Assembly: GCF_040702995.1 (NCBI RefSeq)
Contig: NZ_CP159992.1
Span: 2,319,501-2,383,500 of the forward strand
DNA: 64,000 nucleotides
Direction of reading: 5' to 3'
Source: Paenibacillus sp. AN1007
Lineage (GTDB): Bacteria > Bacillota > Bacilli > Paenibacillales > Paenibacillaceae
The position numbers and the translations under genes are program-made. Under the pieces are notes generated by a model that searched no databases, was not told the origin of the DNA, and saw only the letters and a list, made by a program, of their open reading frames with translations. Below are positions 1 through 11,212 of the stretch, in pieces (within the stretch, counting starts at the first letter, position 1; every line of letters starts with the position of its first letter).

Positions 1-3000
1 TTTAATTGCTCTGTCAGCTTGGAATCGACAGCAAATGATAGAGAACGGCCTTCAAAACTTTGCAGTTTCGGACGCGCGTAATCGTAGGGAAGCTGGAGTA
101 CTGGCACTCCAATGTCAAACTGGTTGATCCAGTATTCTTTTTGCCGATCTAACTGACTTCCGCTAAGCATTTTGTGCTGCCATGTCGCGAAGTCCTTGTA
201 CTGTAGTTGAACAGCTGGAAGTGAATTCCCTCTGTACAACTCCATGAATTCCTCTATGAAGATAGCAATGGATACACCATCAGAAATAATGTGATGGATA
301 TCAAAAAGTAAAATGGCACGGTCTGTCTCGATATGAAATAGACACAGCTTAAGCTGGGATGGTTCATCCAGTCTAAAAGGCTGAATTTGTTTCTGAATCT
401 CTGGATCGATCATTTCTTCGGATATCCATAACTCATTCCAATGGACTGGAGTTTGATTATGGATTACTTGGACAGGAACGCCATCAGCAAAATGGAACGA
501 TGTCCGTAATATGTCATGCCTCCGAACCATGATTTCGAAAGCTTCACGGCATCGGTTGGCATCCAGCGGTCCTGACACATCCATTACCAAAGGCATGTTG
601 TAACTTATGCTGCTGCCTTCCGCAGCACTTAGCAGAAGCATTCGCTTTTGCGCAGAAGAAATAGGGTAATGATCCGATAGAGGTGCAGTTGAGATATTTT
701 CTAGTTGAGCAGTATCTAGATTCGTTTCAAGAAAAGAAGACATTTCAGCAATTGTTTGGTATTGGAATACATGCTGTATGTTAAAATCAAGCCCAAATGC
801 ATGCCGAATTTTGACTGCAAGACTTGTAGCCCGAAGAGAATGACCACCTTTTTCAAAGAAGTTGTCATAGATACTAAGCTCAGAGCTTTCAAGCACTTCT
901 TGCCACATCTGCATAATCTGAAGTTCCGTCTCTGTAGCTGTTCTCGCTGGCTCTTCTATTAAGGCTTCATTTTCTAAGAGCGCGAACTCTTGCTCAAGTT
1001 TTCGGCGATCCACTTTGCCATTTTGCGTCAGTGGAACATGATCCAGTTGAGTGAATTGATGTGGAATCATATATTCAGGCAATGCTTGTAATAATTGTTC
1101 GCGGATATTTGATCCAGGTACTATTTGATCTGTTACTAAGAAAGCTTGTAACCGCTGAAAATGGCGCTCATCACTTCTTACCAACACCACTGCTTCTCGT
1201 ACACCTGAAATCTGAAGCAAAGCAGTTTCAATTTCCTGTAATTCCACGCGATATCCACGGATTTTCACTTGTTGATCCACGCGTCCAATAAAATGTAATG
1301 TGCCCATTTCATCCCACTTCGCCAAATCTCCTGTGCGATACATCCACCCGCCTTCGAATGGGTCTGGAATGAATTTTTCTGCCGTTAGTGTTTCTTTACC
1401 CGCATACCCTAGTGAAACTCCCGCACCGGCAATGAATAACTCTCCTGGAATTCCCGGGGGTTGGAGCTGGCCAAACGGGTTCAAAATATATATTCGGTAA
1501 CCTGGAATAGGCTTACCGATAGGTATGACTTCGTCATCCCTCTCTTTACAATGGTGGTATGCAGCACATACTGTTGTTTCTGTTGGACCGTATGAATTGT
1601 AGACTTCAGCTTTTTGCATCAACCTACTAATGTGCTGTTTCTTAAGTACGTCTCCTCCAGAGATGAATAATCGAACTTGATGTTCCTTCAAGTGCCGATC
1701 CAATTCACTGAGCATGACGGGAGAAGCGGAAATGACGGTAATAGCCCGCTCAGCAACAAATGAAATTAAGCTTTCTACATGGCGAGCGACCGCCTTACCC
1801 GCGATATGCACAGATGCTCCTGTGACTAACGCAGGATAAATCTCTTCCATAGACGTATCAAAAGATACGGAAGAGTGGTGTAATACCCGATCACCAGGAA
1901 CGATGCTAAAGCTTTCGCAAAATCTTCTTATATAATGAACAACATGGCTTTGTTTAAGCAAAACCCCTTTGGGCTGACCAGTTGTCCCTGAAGTATACAG
2001 TCTATATACGATATCATCTGGCTTGCTGCAGTCCGGAGGAATAGATCCGGCGGCTTGTACTCTTTTTGCTAAATTTGCATACCTTGCCCGTGAGTGGTTA
2101 CTTTTCTTGTCCACTTCTGGTGCATGATTAAGAATGAGTGTTTGTCCTTCCCATAACGCTGGAATGTCACATTCTTCATTAGTAATTAATAGAGCAGCTT
2201 CGGCGTCTTCCAGCATGTATGCGATCCGCTTCTCCGGATAATCAGGATCAAGCGGCATGCAGACTGCACCTATGCGCTGAATGGCAAGTAAAGAAATAAT
2301 CATCGCAGCACTGTTAGACATGAGAATGCCTACCGTGTCACCTTTCGCCACACGTAAATCTTTGAGATAACTGGAGAGCAGCCCAGATCTTTCTATTAAC
2401 TCGCCATAGGTGAGCAGCTCGTTTTCGCTCTGAACAGCAGCCGATTCTGGTGAGATTTTAGCCTGAGCCTCCACAAGATGAGATAAGGTGAAAGAAAGAT
2501 TTTCAATTTCGTATACTTGCGGATTAAACTCTTTGAGAATGGTTTGCTTTTTTTCGTTTGTCAGCATGTCTGCATTAGCGAGTTCTGCAGAAGGATGAAG
2601 AATGATCCACTCCAGAAGACTGGTGAAATGTTCTCCTAACAGCTGGATGGTGCTTTCTTTAAAAAGACGAGTACTGTATTCAACAAATACATCCAGATCC
2701 TCCTCTTGTTCATACAACTGGAACGACAGATCAAATCCCGACTGACCGGGGTCAAAATCATACGGTTTGCAATCCAGACCTGGAATCCTAATTGTGTTGG
2801 AGCTCATGTTCTGCAGTGAGAACATCGTATCAAATATAGGATTTCGGCTCGTATCCCGGGTGACGTTAAGGGCGTTAACGAGTTCCTCAAATGGATACGC
2901 AGCGTGTTCGTATGCCTGCAATGCTGTCTTTTCTATTTCTTCCAAATATTCAGATACAGTCAGTTTCCCGTGTAGACGAGACCTTATTGCCAGTGTATTA

Positions 3001-6000
3001 ACGAACATCCCAATAACTTCAAGCATCTCCTCATGTGTTCTTCCTGCAACAGGTGTACCTATAATAAGGTCGTCCTGACCTGAATATCTATGCAGCAGTA
3101 GTCCATATGCAGCCAGGGTTAACATATATAAGGTAATACCGTGTTCTTTGCTGAACGCTCGCATTTTGTCAGTCAGTACGGGTCCTAGGGCAAAACGAAG
3201 CTGACTTCCGGCATAATCGCGCAGGATTGGGCGAGAATAATCCGTAGGTAAATCAAGGACAGGCAGCGTGCCTCCGAGCTGCTCAAGCCAGTACTTCTTA
3301 TGAGAATCAAACGCACCTGAATGCAGCTGCTGCTGCTGCCAGACTGCGTAGTCCGTATACTGCAGTCGAATCATTTGAGTTTCGGTCAGATTGGTCCCAT
3401 CGTATAGCCGCATGAACTCTCTGGCCCAAATGTTGATGGATACTCCGTCTGAAATCAGATGATGCATATCTAGAAGAAGTAGATGCAAGTCTGGAAGCAG
3501 TTGAACGATCCCTGCACGTACTAATGGTGGAGATTCTAGTACGAATGGCCGAATAAATCTTCCGATTATTTCTCTCAGCTTTTTTTCATCCGAGAGTGCA
3601 CAGGTACAGCGTTCAATTTCAGTGCTAATATTTTCCATTGGAACGATATTTTGTACAGGTCTTCCGTCTGCTGTCATATGAAAAGATGCTCGGAGCATGG
3701 GGTGCCGAGTAAACATCGCTTTATAAGCGTTCTGTACACGATCCTCATCCAGTTTACCTTCCAGCTGAAAAACAAATGGCATGTTATAACTCGTTCCAAT
3801 ATCCTGAAACTGTTCGAGAATGAACAATCTTTGTTGAGCAGATGAAAGTGGAAAATCTGCTGTCTGTTTAGAAAGAGGAATAATCTTGTCGAGTTTAACT
3901 TCCCCCTGCTCCTTATCGCTCAGAACTTTATCTTCGAGGATAGATGCCAGTTCAGCCATAACTGGATGTCGAAACACATCTTTTAGTGTCAGTTCAATGC
4001 CCCACTCTGACCGAATACGGCTTACGAGCTGCATGGCTTTGAGAGAATGACCTCCTAAGTCAAAAAAATTACTGTTCCTTCCGGCAGCATCTATTTCTAA
4101 CACTTCCTCAAAAATGGGGGCTAAACGCCTTTCCATATCGCTTGATGGGCCAAGGAGATATGAATCACTTTCCAGCACATCTGACCATGGATCTGGTAAA
4201 GCCCGTTTGTTTAGCTTGCCATTTGGTGTTAGCGGTAATGAATCGAGCTGAGTGATGAACGTAGGAACCATATAACGCGGAAGTCTAGCACCAATAAATT
4301 TACGCACTTCTTCACGCTCAAGCCCTATGATCTCAGATGTAAAATATGCGCTGATCTCCTTGCCACGCTCTCCTTCTTTCTCAACGGGAATTACTGCTGC
4401 ACCTGTAATATAAGGATGCTCTAGCAAGCAAGCGTGTATCTCTTCAAGCTCCACACGATAACCCCTGACTTTCACCTGATCGTCGATTCGTCCGATGAAC
4501 TGCAGTGTTCCATCTGGCTGCCATTTTGCGTAGTCTCCTGTGCGGTACATGAGCTGGCCTGGAGCATATGGATTCAGAACAAATTTGAGATCTGTCAAAT
4601 CTGGTCTATTTAAATAGCCTCGACCCATGCCTTCTCCAGCCACACATAACTCACCCTCGACACCAAGAGGCTGAAGCTGATCGATCTGTTTTGGGTCCAC
4701 AACGTAGGCTTGGGATCTGAAAAGCGGAACACCTATAGGTACAGTGCCAGTATGACCGGGTTCCACTTGATAATAAGTGGAGAATGTTGTGTTTTCAGTT
4801 GGGCCGTATCCGTTGATCAGTATCGTATTTGGACATGCCTGATACAACAAATCCGCATGATATGCTGACGCTGCTTCACCGCCAATAACGACAGTCTGTA
4901 GTGGAGCAAAAGCAGAAGGCTGCTGCTGCACTAAGTAGTTAAATAATGAGGTTGTCAGGAACAAATCGGATATTTGATATTTCAACACCGCTTCACCGAA
5001 CAAATGAACATCCTGAATCACACGTTCATGTAATACGATTAGTGCTCCTCCGTTTGCCAGTGTACCCCATAACTCCAAGGTGAACGCATCGAACATGATA
5101 GAGGCAGTTTGGAGCACCCGTTCTCCTCTGATAAATAGACGGTAGTTCTCCTTCATAGCCATTCTGACAATATTGCGATTTTCAATCATTACCGCTTTAG
5201 GAGTACCCGTCGTACCAGATGTGTACATGACATAGGCCAGTCGGTCTGGTGAAGATTCAAACTGAAGATTATCCGTGCGCTGAGAGAGTGTCTCTGCTTG
5301 CAGCATAAGTTGTTCTGTATCTATCTCTACAAGACGATCTTCATGCTCAGGGACAGTTATGACCAGAACTGCGCCGCTATCCTTGATCATGTATGCAATC
5401 CGTTCTTGCGGTAAATCCGGCTCAATGAGCAGATAGGCTGCTCCAGCCTTTACGGTGCCTAATACGGATGGCACAAGCCAGCGGTTAGAACGTCCTAATA
5501 GGATGACGACTATAGATTCCTTGTTTTCTGGCAGTTTTGAAATAAGGGTGTGCGCCAAACGATTTGCCTGCTTGTTCAATGAATCATAAGACACACACTC
5601 TTCTCCGTTAAGCAATGCAAGTCTTTCTGGATATTGCTCGGCGATTGCCTCAAATCGAGACTCGATTAATTCTTTATCCACTGATTCACATTGGAGTGGG
5701 TGCGTAAATTCCAGTAAAAGCCGTTCTTCTTGCGGCTTCATTAACCGCATATGTTGTAGTTTCTTTTCAGGTTCCGTCAAACACTGATCGATGAGATGCA
5801 TAAAGTGATTGCTCATTTGTTCCATATAAGCGGCAGAGAATCGTTGAGCTCGATAGTGGAACAAACAAATAATCTCACCGTTCAATTCTTTGGCTTCTAA
5901 CATCAGGTCATATTTTGAAGTTGTATTCGGTACGTCAAGACCTGTAAAAGTTAACGAATTGGCTTTGACATGCAAATCAATGTTTTGATACACAAACATC

Positions 6001-9000
6001 GTTTCAATAAGAGGTTGTTTTTCTAGATCGCGTGTTAAATCTAGCTTTTGAACAAGTAATTCAAAAGGATATTCTTGATGATCAAATGATTGTAATACGT
6101 TAGATTTGATATCATTCAAGAAATCAAAAAATCGTTTATCCCCGGTTGGATAATTCCGTAATGGCAGTGTATTGACGAACATACCGACAATATCATCCGC
6201 GTGCTCATATTGTCTTCCAGCAGATGCAGTACCAATGACGATGTCTTCTTGATTGCAGTACTTAGACAAGAAAACATAATAAATGGCTAACAGTGTCATA
6301 AACGGTGTGCCTCGATATTGAAGGGACATAGCATTAAGTTTTTGTACGATATCCCGATCCAACATAAACTGGAATTTGCCCCCTTCATCATTCCGTATCC
6401 AACCTTGCTCTGGTTGTAACGGAAGATTCAGTGTAGGCAGCTCTCCTTGGTACTGATTTAGCCAGTACTGCTCCTTTTGTTTCATCTCCTCAGACGAAAT
6501 AGATCTTACATAGTGCACATAATCGCTGTATTGGTGAGTGGGAAGAGGCAATATTTTGCCATCATAGAGTTGAATGAACTCTCTGATTAAAATCCCCGTG
6601 GAGACGCCGTCAGAAATAATATGGTGCATGTCCATGAATAACAGATGGCGGTCTGCATCAAATCGGATCAAAGATGCACGAAATTGTGATGGTAATTGTA
6701 AATCAAAAGGTTGAATAAATTCATGTAAATTAGCAGTCGATAGCTCAAACTCAGCTTCTCTGTAATCAAGAATAATGGAAACTTCGTCCACATGATGCAC
6801 TTTCTGAACAGGCTCTGTTCCCTCCATATGGAAGCTAGACCGAAGCATAGGATGCCGCTCTACCAATCTGCGCAGAGCTAACTCTACCTGTGTTTTGTTT
6901 AAAGTTCCTTCAACGATAACTGCTGAAGGAATGTTGTAATTGGTATCTTTATCGTGAAACTGGCTCATGAAGTACATCCGAGTCTGCGCAGGTGACAGAG
7001 GATAAGTTGTCTCTTGTTTCCCATGAATTAACTCACCTTGCTTTGGTACAATTATATGGGTGAGTACCCGATCGAGACCTCGAATGGTAGAATTCTCGAA
7101 AAGCTCGCTTAAAGGAAGACGTATACCATGCTCTTTTTGCATGGCGGTAATTAAGGTTGCGCCTTTCAAAGAATCGCCGCCAAGTTCAAAGAAATCGTCG
7201 TCAATCCCGATAGGTTCAATACCAAAGAAATCTTCCCAGAGTGAGACGAGTTGACGTTGAAATTTATTTTCCGGCTCACAGTAAGAATCCGACAATAGGG
7301 GACGAGGAAGCTTCCGTATGGACCGTTTTGATGAGGCTCCATTTTTTACTGGCTTCAGTGCAGTCACCCAGCGTTTTCTTCGTTGAATTAAGTCTGCAGT
7401 CGCGACTATGAGATGACCCGTCTCAGTGCTTTGCAATATGCGTTCCAGCACCTCAATTCCTTCATGAGGTTCCATAAGGTAAGCATCATTTGATTGGTCC
7501 ACATTAACTTCTGAACTTATATTCCAGCCATCCCAGCCAATGCTGATCCACCGACTGTCACCGTGATGAGAGACTGAATTGACGTATGCATCAAGAAAGC
7601 GATTACCTGCAGCATATGCTCCATAGCTGATGCCACCTAGAACAGCGGATAACGATGAAAACATCACGCAAAAATCAGGATTATGTTTTTCCAATACTCG
7701 CTTAAGCTCGATAGTTCCGTATACTTTAGCATGGAACTGTTCTTCTAGTTGTGTCTCGTTCAAGCTGGAAGTCAATTCAAATGTTGTGCCACCAGTCAAT
7801 CCCGCGGCATGAATTACACCATGAATATCCCCCCATCTTAACTGGACCTGATGAAAAGCAGCTGTAAGATCGGTTTCTTTAGCAGCATCTGCAGTTACGA
7901 GCATGATCTGTCCACCACGTTCTTCCAAGCCGCGTGCCCACCGTATCAGGGAGGTTGTTCGCACACTCAACTCATCCTCCTCTGTCCTATCCCATGTTGA
8001 TGGATCTGGTATGGCGGTTCTGCCTATTAGGACAATCCTAACCCCATGTCGAATGGAGAAATGTTCTGCCATTGCTCTACCGATACCGCCAAAACCACCT
8101 GTGATGCACCATACTTTATCTTTCCATGCACCATATGTTTCTTTATTTTCAACGGGTAATGAGGCTGGTACATACTGTGCGATCCAGCGATAACGATAAC
8201 GGAAAGCAATAAACGGTTCAAAATGATGTTTAGAACGCACTGCTTCTTGCAGTACGGAACAGGCATATAACGCTGTATCTTCACTAGGCACTGTTTCTTC
8301 AAAATCAATTACAGTACATGTTACATTTGGATGTTCCTGTTGAACAACTAAAGAAAGTCCGTGAATTGGCGATTGGCCAGGATTTATAGACTCTGCACCT
8401 GTTACAAGCTGAACACCATTCGTAACTGAAATAACATCTAATTCAAGGTCTCCAGCGTATTCGATGAGTTTGCGAATATATCCCAAGAATCGGTATGAAC
8501 CTTGCTTCTGTAATGACTTGAACTGCTTCTGCGTAAGATCGACTTCCTGCTGATGAACAGCTTGCAAATAAATGACTTTTAGCGGTTTGTTATTATTCTC
8601 AATGATTTTCAAGTCTAGATCATGATCTACATACAGCACTTCAGCTTTGTGTTCCTCAAGTAAAGCTCTAAGATGTTTCGCAATACCATAAGAATCAGGC
8701 ATGATGATCCACAGGTTTTCCTTCAGATTCTCTTCGGTTTCTTTATCCAATACATCAGCAAGTTTAAATGTTCTCGACCAGCTCGGTATATATATCCAAG
8801 TGGACAAGTCGGATGATTTTTGTATTTCTTGCTTCACTACGGATGGAACTAATCCATCTGAATGGCTGCCAGACTTATCCACTAAACCTGTTCCATTCCT
8901 TGTTAGTTCCTTGTAGACCTCAAGCTGCCGATTGAATTGTGTTCGCTGGAAAGGATATGTTGGAATATGTAATATTTTTCCAGTTAAAAGATAACCATAA

Positions 9001-10679
9001 TCTCTTTTAATACTGGCTCCTGAAAGCCAGTTGTCTCTTACCTCACCCCATATATGGTTAGCAGCCTGATCCGTCGAAGCCTTTAACTCTCCAGATGCTA
9101 GTTCATGAAGCAGTTCTAAAGCTTCCAGCCGGGATGAGCAAATGATACCAGCCCGATGCATCCACGCTTCTCTTGCATGAACCAGCGTATAAGCAATATC
9201 TTTCAGATCAATGTATGGATGCTCTTGCAAAAAACGAGCTAGCCTGTATGACGTTTGGTGCAGTGCTTCCGGTGTTTTGGCTGAAAGAGGAAAAAAGAAA
9301 GAACTCTGTTCATAACCACTTATGGACGGTTGTGAAGCGTCTGTTGTAGTTAAATCATCTTGTTCGAGATCTTTGGGTGCCTCTTCTAATATAAGGTGCG
9401 CGTTCGTACCGCCAATACCGAATGAACTTATTCCCGCTCGCAGCGGCGACCCATTACTAGATTTCCAAGGCCTGGTTTTTGTATTGACGTAGAATGGACT
9501 TTCTTTCCAATCAAATTGTGGATTCGGATTGGTAACATGCAGTGTTGGTGGTAGTGTCTTATACTTGAGAGCAAGTACAGTTTTGATTAACCCTGCCACG
9601 CCAGCAGCACAATCCAAATGTCCAATATTGGATTTAACGGAACCGATACCGCAAGAAGCAGGCATTGCTCCTTCGAAAGCTAGCCGAAGACCTTCTAGTT
9701 CAACCGGATCCCCGATGTAAGTACCTGTTCCATGAGCTTCTACATAACTGATGCTGCAGGCGTCAACCTCACCTGCGAGCATAGCGGTGCGGATCACTCG
9801 ACTCTGTTCCTCAATGCTAGGAGCACTAAAAGCAGATTTAACAGAACCGTCGTTGTTAATGGCAGATCCTTTTATCACAGCATGAATCGGATCTCCATCT
9901 TCCAGGGCATCTTCTAGCCTTTTCAGCAGTACGACTCCTGCACCACTTCCCCCTACTGTTCCAGAAGCGTCTTGGTCAAAAGCTCGGCAATAACCATCCG
10001 GAGAGAGAATCATCCCTTCCTGATACAAATATCCACCCTCTTGGGGAAGTGAAATCGTTACCCCACCAGCTAGAGCCATGCGACATTCCCCGCTTAGCAG
10101 TGCCTGGCAAGCCATATGAATGGTCACTAATGATGTAGAGCAGGCTGTATACACAGTTAAGCTTGGTCCTTTCAAATTAAGCGCATATGATACCCGAGTA
10201 GATATAAAATCTTTATCCGTCAGCTGGCTGTCTGCAAATAATTTGGATTCCGGAGCACTTTCTGCAAGGGAAGCTGTTGCCTCCCACAGTAAGTTGGAAG
10301 AAGCTCCCGCGTATACGCCTATAGATCGATCCGCATCTGAATGTGCGTACCCTCCCTCTTCTAATGCCTCCCAGGCACACTCATGAAAAAGACGAATTTG
10401 AGGATCAAGTAATTCAGCATCTGTAGGGACGTAATTGAAAAACGATGCATCAAAATGATCATAATCGGTAAGCAGTCCTTTAGCGTTGACGTAACTCGGA
10501 TGCCTCAGCAGATCATCAGGCACACCGTCCCTTTTCAGCTGCTCATCCGTAAAACGGGTGAGCGATTCAACACCATTTTTTAAATTGTGCCAAAACTGCT
10601 TCAGATCTGAAGCTCCCGGAAATCTACCAGACATACCTATAATTGCAACTTCTAATCCGTTATATTGACTACTTTCCAT
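1..10679 (-). CDS. Hybrid trans-AT PKS / NRPS megasynthase, 3' end outside window
   Basis: The frame is open from the ATG at 10679 (AAGGAG-type RBS upstream) to base 1, giving 3559 codons with no stop. Approximate domain order: ketosynthase 1-430 (active Cys in TACSTSL near 179, His in EAHGTGT near 314, His in NIGHLDCAAG near 354); a post-KS linker ending YPFQRTQFNR near 575 with no acyltransferase; ketoreductase about 600-1100 (GGFGGIG near 860, Tyr in YAAGN near 1022); carrier LGGDSL near 1168; C (HHIISDG near 1345); A (YTSGTTG near 1820); carrier LGGHSL near 2212; C (HHLISDG near 2408); A (near 2895); carrier GGHSL near 3280; C (HHIISDG near 3465) cut by the window edge. Hand-read codes are DALFVGGTFK (aliphatic, uncertain) and DTESIGSVCK (close to the known Lys code DAESIGSVCK). 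The lack of an in-line AT means malonyl loading must come from a separate AT, not seen here. It is the last visible gene of the operon. The A-domain codes are my alignment, not a computed prediction. Confidence 0.93.
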   Translation of the reverse strand, partial: MESSQYNGLEVAIIGMSGRFPGASDLKQFWHNLKNGVESLTRFTDEQLKRDGVPDDLLRHPSYVNAKGLLTDYDHFDASFFNYVPTDAELLDPQIRLFHECAWEALEEGGYAHSDADRSIGVYAGASSNLLWEATASLAESAPESKLFADSQLTDKDFISTRVSYALNLKGPSLTVYTACSTSLVTIHMACQALLSGECRMALAGGVTISLPQEGGYLYQEGMILSPDGYCRAFDQDASGTVGGSGAGVVLLKRLEDALEDGDPIHAVIKGSAINNDGSVKSAFSAPSIEEQSRVIRTAMLAGEVDACSISYVEAHGTGTYIGDPVELEGLRLAFEGAMPASCGIGSVKSNIGHLDCAAGVAGLIKTVLALKYKTLPPTLHVTNPNPQFDWKESPFYVNTKTRPWKSSNGSPLRAGISSFGIGGTNAHLILEEAPKDLEQDDLTTTDASQPSISGYEQSSFFFPLSAKTPEALHQTSYRLARFLQEHPYIDLKDIAYTLVHAREAWMHRAGIICSSRLEALELLHELASGELKASTDQAANHIWGEVRDNWLSGASIKRDYGYLLTGKILHIPTYPFQRTQFNRQLEVYKELTRNGTGLVDKSGSHSDGLVPSVVKQEIQKSSDLSTWIYIPSWSRTFKLADVLDKETEENLKENLWIIMPDSYGIAKHLRALLEEHKAEVLYVDHDLDLKIIENNNKPLKVIYLQAVHQQEVDLTQKQFKSLQKQGSYRFLGYIRKLIEYAGDLELDVISVTNGVQLVTGAESINPGQSPIHGLSLVVQQEHPNVTCTVIDFEETVPSEDTALYACSVLQEAVRSKHHFEPFIAFRYRYRWIAQYVPASLPVENKETYGAWKDKVWCITGGFGGIGRAMAEHFSIRHGVRIVLIGRTAIPDPSTWDRTEEDELSVRTTSLIRWARGLEERGGQIMLVTADAAKETDLTAAFHQVQLRWGDIHGVIHAAGLTGGTTFELTSSLNETQLEEQFHAKVYGTIELKRVLEKHNPDFCVMFSSLSAVLGGISYGAYAAGNRFLDAYVNSVSHHGDSRWISIGWDGWNISSEVNVDQSNDAYLMEPHEGIEVLERILQSTETGHLIVATADLIQRRKRWVTALKPVKNGASSKRSIRKLPRPLLSDSYCEPENKFQRQLVSLWEDFFGIEPIGIDDDFFELGGDSLKGATLITAMQKEHGIRLPLSELFENSTIRGLDRVLTHIIVPKQGELIHGKQETTYPLSPAQTRMYFMSQFHDKDTNYNIPSAVIVEGTLNKTQVELALRRLVERHPMLRSSFHMEGTEPVQKVHHVDEVSIILDYREAEFELSTANLHEFIQPFDLQLPSQFRASLIRFDADRHLLFMDMHHIISDGVSTGILIREFIQLYDGKILPLPTHQYSDYVHYVRSISSEEMKQKEQYWLNQYQGELPTLNLPLQPEQGWIRNDEGGKFQFMLDRDIVQKLNAMSLQYRGTPFMTLLAIYYVFLSKYCNQEDIVIGTASAGRQYEHADDIVGMFVNTLPLRNYPTGDKRFFDFLNDIKSNVLQSFDHQEYPFELLVQKLDLTRDLEKQPLIETMFVYQNIDLHVKANSLTFTGLDVPNTTSKYDLMLEAKELNGEIICLFHYRAQRFSAAYMEQMSNHFMHLIDQCLTEPEKKLQHMRLMKPQEERLLLEFTHPLQCESVDKELIESRFEAIAEQYPERLALLNGEECVSYDSLNKQANRLAHTLISKLPENKESIVVILLGRSNRWLVPSVLGTVKAGAAYLLIEPDLPQERIAYMIKDSGAVLVITVPEHEDRLVEIDTEQLMLQAETLSQRTDNLQFESSPDRLAYVMYTSGTTGTPKAVMIENRNIVRMAMKENYRLFIRGERVLQTASIMFDAFTLELWGTLANGGALIVLHERVIQDVHLFGEAVLKYQISDLFLTTSLFNYLVQQQPSAFAPLQTVVIGGEAASAYHADLLYQACPNTILINGYGPTENTTFSTYYQVEPGHTGTVPIGVPLFRSQAYVVDPKQIDQLQPLGVEGELCVAGEGMGRGYLNRPDLTDLKFVLNPYAPGQLMYRTGDYAKWQPDGTLQFIGRIDDQVKVRGYRVELEEIHACLLEHPYITGAAVIPVEKEGERGKEISAYFTSEIIGLEREEVRKFIGARLPRYMVPTFITQLDSLPLTPNGKLNKRALPDPWSDVLESDSYLLGPSSDMERRLAPIFEEVLEIDAAGRNSNFFDLGGHSLKAMQLVSRIRSEWGIELTLKDVFRHPVMAELASILEDKVLSDKEQGEVKLDKIIPLSKQTADFPLSSAQQRLFILEQFQDIGTSYNMPFVFQLEGKLDEDRVQNAYKAMFTRHPMLRASFHMTADGRPVQNIVPMENISTEIERCTCALSDEKKLREIIGRFIRPFVLESPPLVRAGIVQLLPDLHLLLLDMHHLISDGVSINIWAREFMRLYDGTNLTETQMIRLQYTDYAVWQQQQLHSGAFDSHKKYWLEQLGGTLPVLDLPTDYSRPILRDYAGSQLRFALGPVLTDKMRAFSKEHGITLYMLTLAAYGLLLHRYSGQDDLIIGTPVAGRTHEEMLEVIGMFVNTLAIRSRLHGKLTVSEYLEEIEKTALQAYEHAAYPFEELVNALNVTRDTSRNPIFDTMFSLQNMSSNTIRIPGLDCKPYDFDPGQSGFDLSFQLYEQEEDLDVFVEYSTRLFKESTIQLLGEHFTSLLEWIILHPSAELANADMLTNEKKQTILKEFNPQVYEIENLSFTLSHLVEAQAKISPESAAVQSENELLTYGELIERSGLLSSYLKDLRVAKGDTVGILMSNSAAMIISLLAIQRIGAVCMPLDPDYPEKRIAYMLEDAEAALLITNEECDIPALWEGQTLILNHAPEVDKKSNHSRARYANLAKRVQAAGSIPPDCSKPDDIVYRLYTSGTTGQPKGVLLKQSHVVHYIRRFCESFSIVPGDRVLHHSSVSFDTSMEEIYPALVTGASVHIAGKAVARHVESLISFVAERAITVISASPVMLSELDRHLKEHQVRLFISGGDVLKKQHISRLMQKAEVYNSYGPTETTVCAAYHHCKERDDEVIPIGKPIPGYRIYILNPFGQLQPPGIPGELFIAGAGVSLGYAGKETLTAEKFIPDPFEGGWMYRTGDLAKWDEMGTLHFIGRVDQQVKIRGYRVELQEIETALLQISGVREAVVLVRSDERHFQRLQAFLVTDQIVPGSNIREQLLQALPEYMIPHQFTQLDHVPLTQNGKVDRRKLEQEFALLENEALIEEPARTATETELQIMQMWQEVLESSELSIYDNFFEKGGHSLRATSLAVKIRHAFGLDFNIQHVFQYQTIAEMSSFLETNLDTAQLENISTAPLSDHYPISSAQKRMLLLSAAEGSSISYNMPLVMDVSGPLDANRCREAFEIMVRRHDILRTSFHFADGVPVQVIHNQTPVHWNELWISEEMIDPEIQKQIQPFRLDEPSQLKLCLFHIETDRAILLFDIHHIISDGVSIAIFIEEFMELYRGNSLPAVQLQYKDFATWQHKMLSGSQLDRQKEYWINQFDIGVPVLQLPYDYARPKLQSFEGRSLSFAVDSKLTEQL

Positions 10680-10702
10680 GTTTTCAATCTCTCCTTTGTA
10701 TG

Positions 10703-11212
10703 CTACGTCTTACCTATTGCAAAACGTTGAAAGACACACAAATCTCCGTCATATAACTCTTCAACTTCAGTATGATGTATGCTGTATTTTTCGTAGACCT
10801 TTCTCCAAAAAGAGATCGCACGTTGATTTTCGGCTAACTGAAACACAAGATACTTTCCAGGAAATTGTTCAAAGACAAGACGTACGGCCGCCTGCCCGAT
10901 TCCTTTGTTTCTGAAGGGATTCAATATAAATAGTTCATTCACACAATAATTTACATCCTCTGATGTGTAAGGAGGTTCATTAAGCAGGACGAATCCAGCG
11001 ATTCTGGAATCATGCATGATTAAAAAAGCGTGTAGGCGTTCGTCTTCTTCGTATAAATGAAGCCCTTCATATTCAAATAATCCTTGATCATTCGGTTCTA
11101 GTTCACGCGTGTATGCGGACAAATCATGAAGATATAGAGCAGCAAGATTGCTTAGAATTTCTCTCTGTGCAGAATCCTGCACAGAGATTAAACGTGTACC
11201 TGTAGGCACCAT
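10703..11212 (-). CDS. GNAT-family N-acetyltransferase inside the NRPS/PKS operon
   Basis: This is a 169-residue single-domain GNAT protein. The acetyl-CoA loop reads RNKGIGQAA after a hydrophobic beta strand, followed by the usual NQRAISFWRK helix near the C-terminus. An in-frame GTG lies at 11227, but GGAGG at 11221-11225 sits eight bases before the ATG at 11212, so I choose 11212. It lies 11-26 bases past the preceding NRPS stop and 23 bases before the PKS/NRPS start, so it is part of the operon. Family knowledge: GNATs acetylate amines. Stand-alone GNATs in clusters for cationic peptide-polyketides (zwittermicin, edeine, paenilamicin) give self-protection by acetylating the product. Here it could do that, or tailor the predicted Orn or Lys side chains. 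The substrate cannot be read from sequence. Confidence 0.85.
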   Translation of the reverse strand: MVPTGTRLISVQDSAQREILSNLAALYLHDLSAYTRELEPNDQGLFEYEGLHLYEEDERLHAFLIMHDSRIAGFVLLNEPPYTSEDVNYCVNELFILNPFRNKGIGQAAVRLVFEQFPGKYLVFQLAENQRAISFWRKVYEKYSIHHTEVEELYDGDLCVFQRFAIGKT

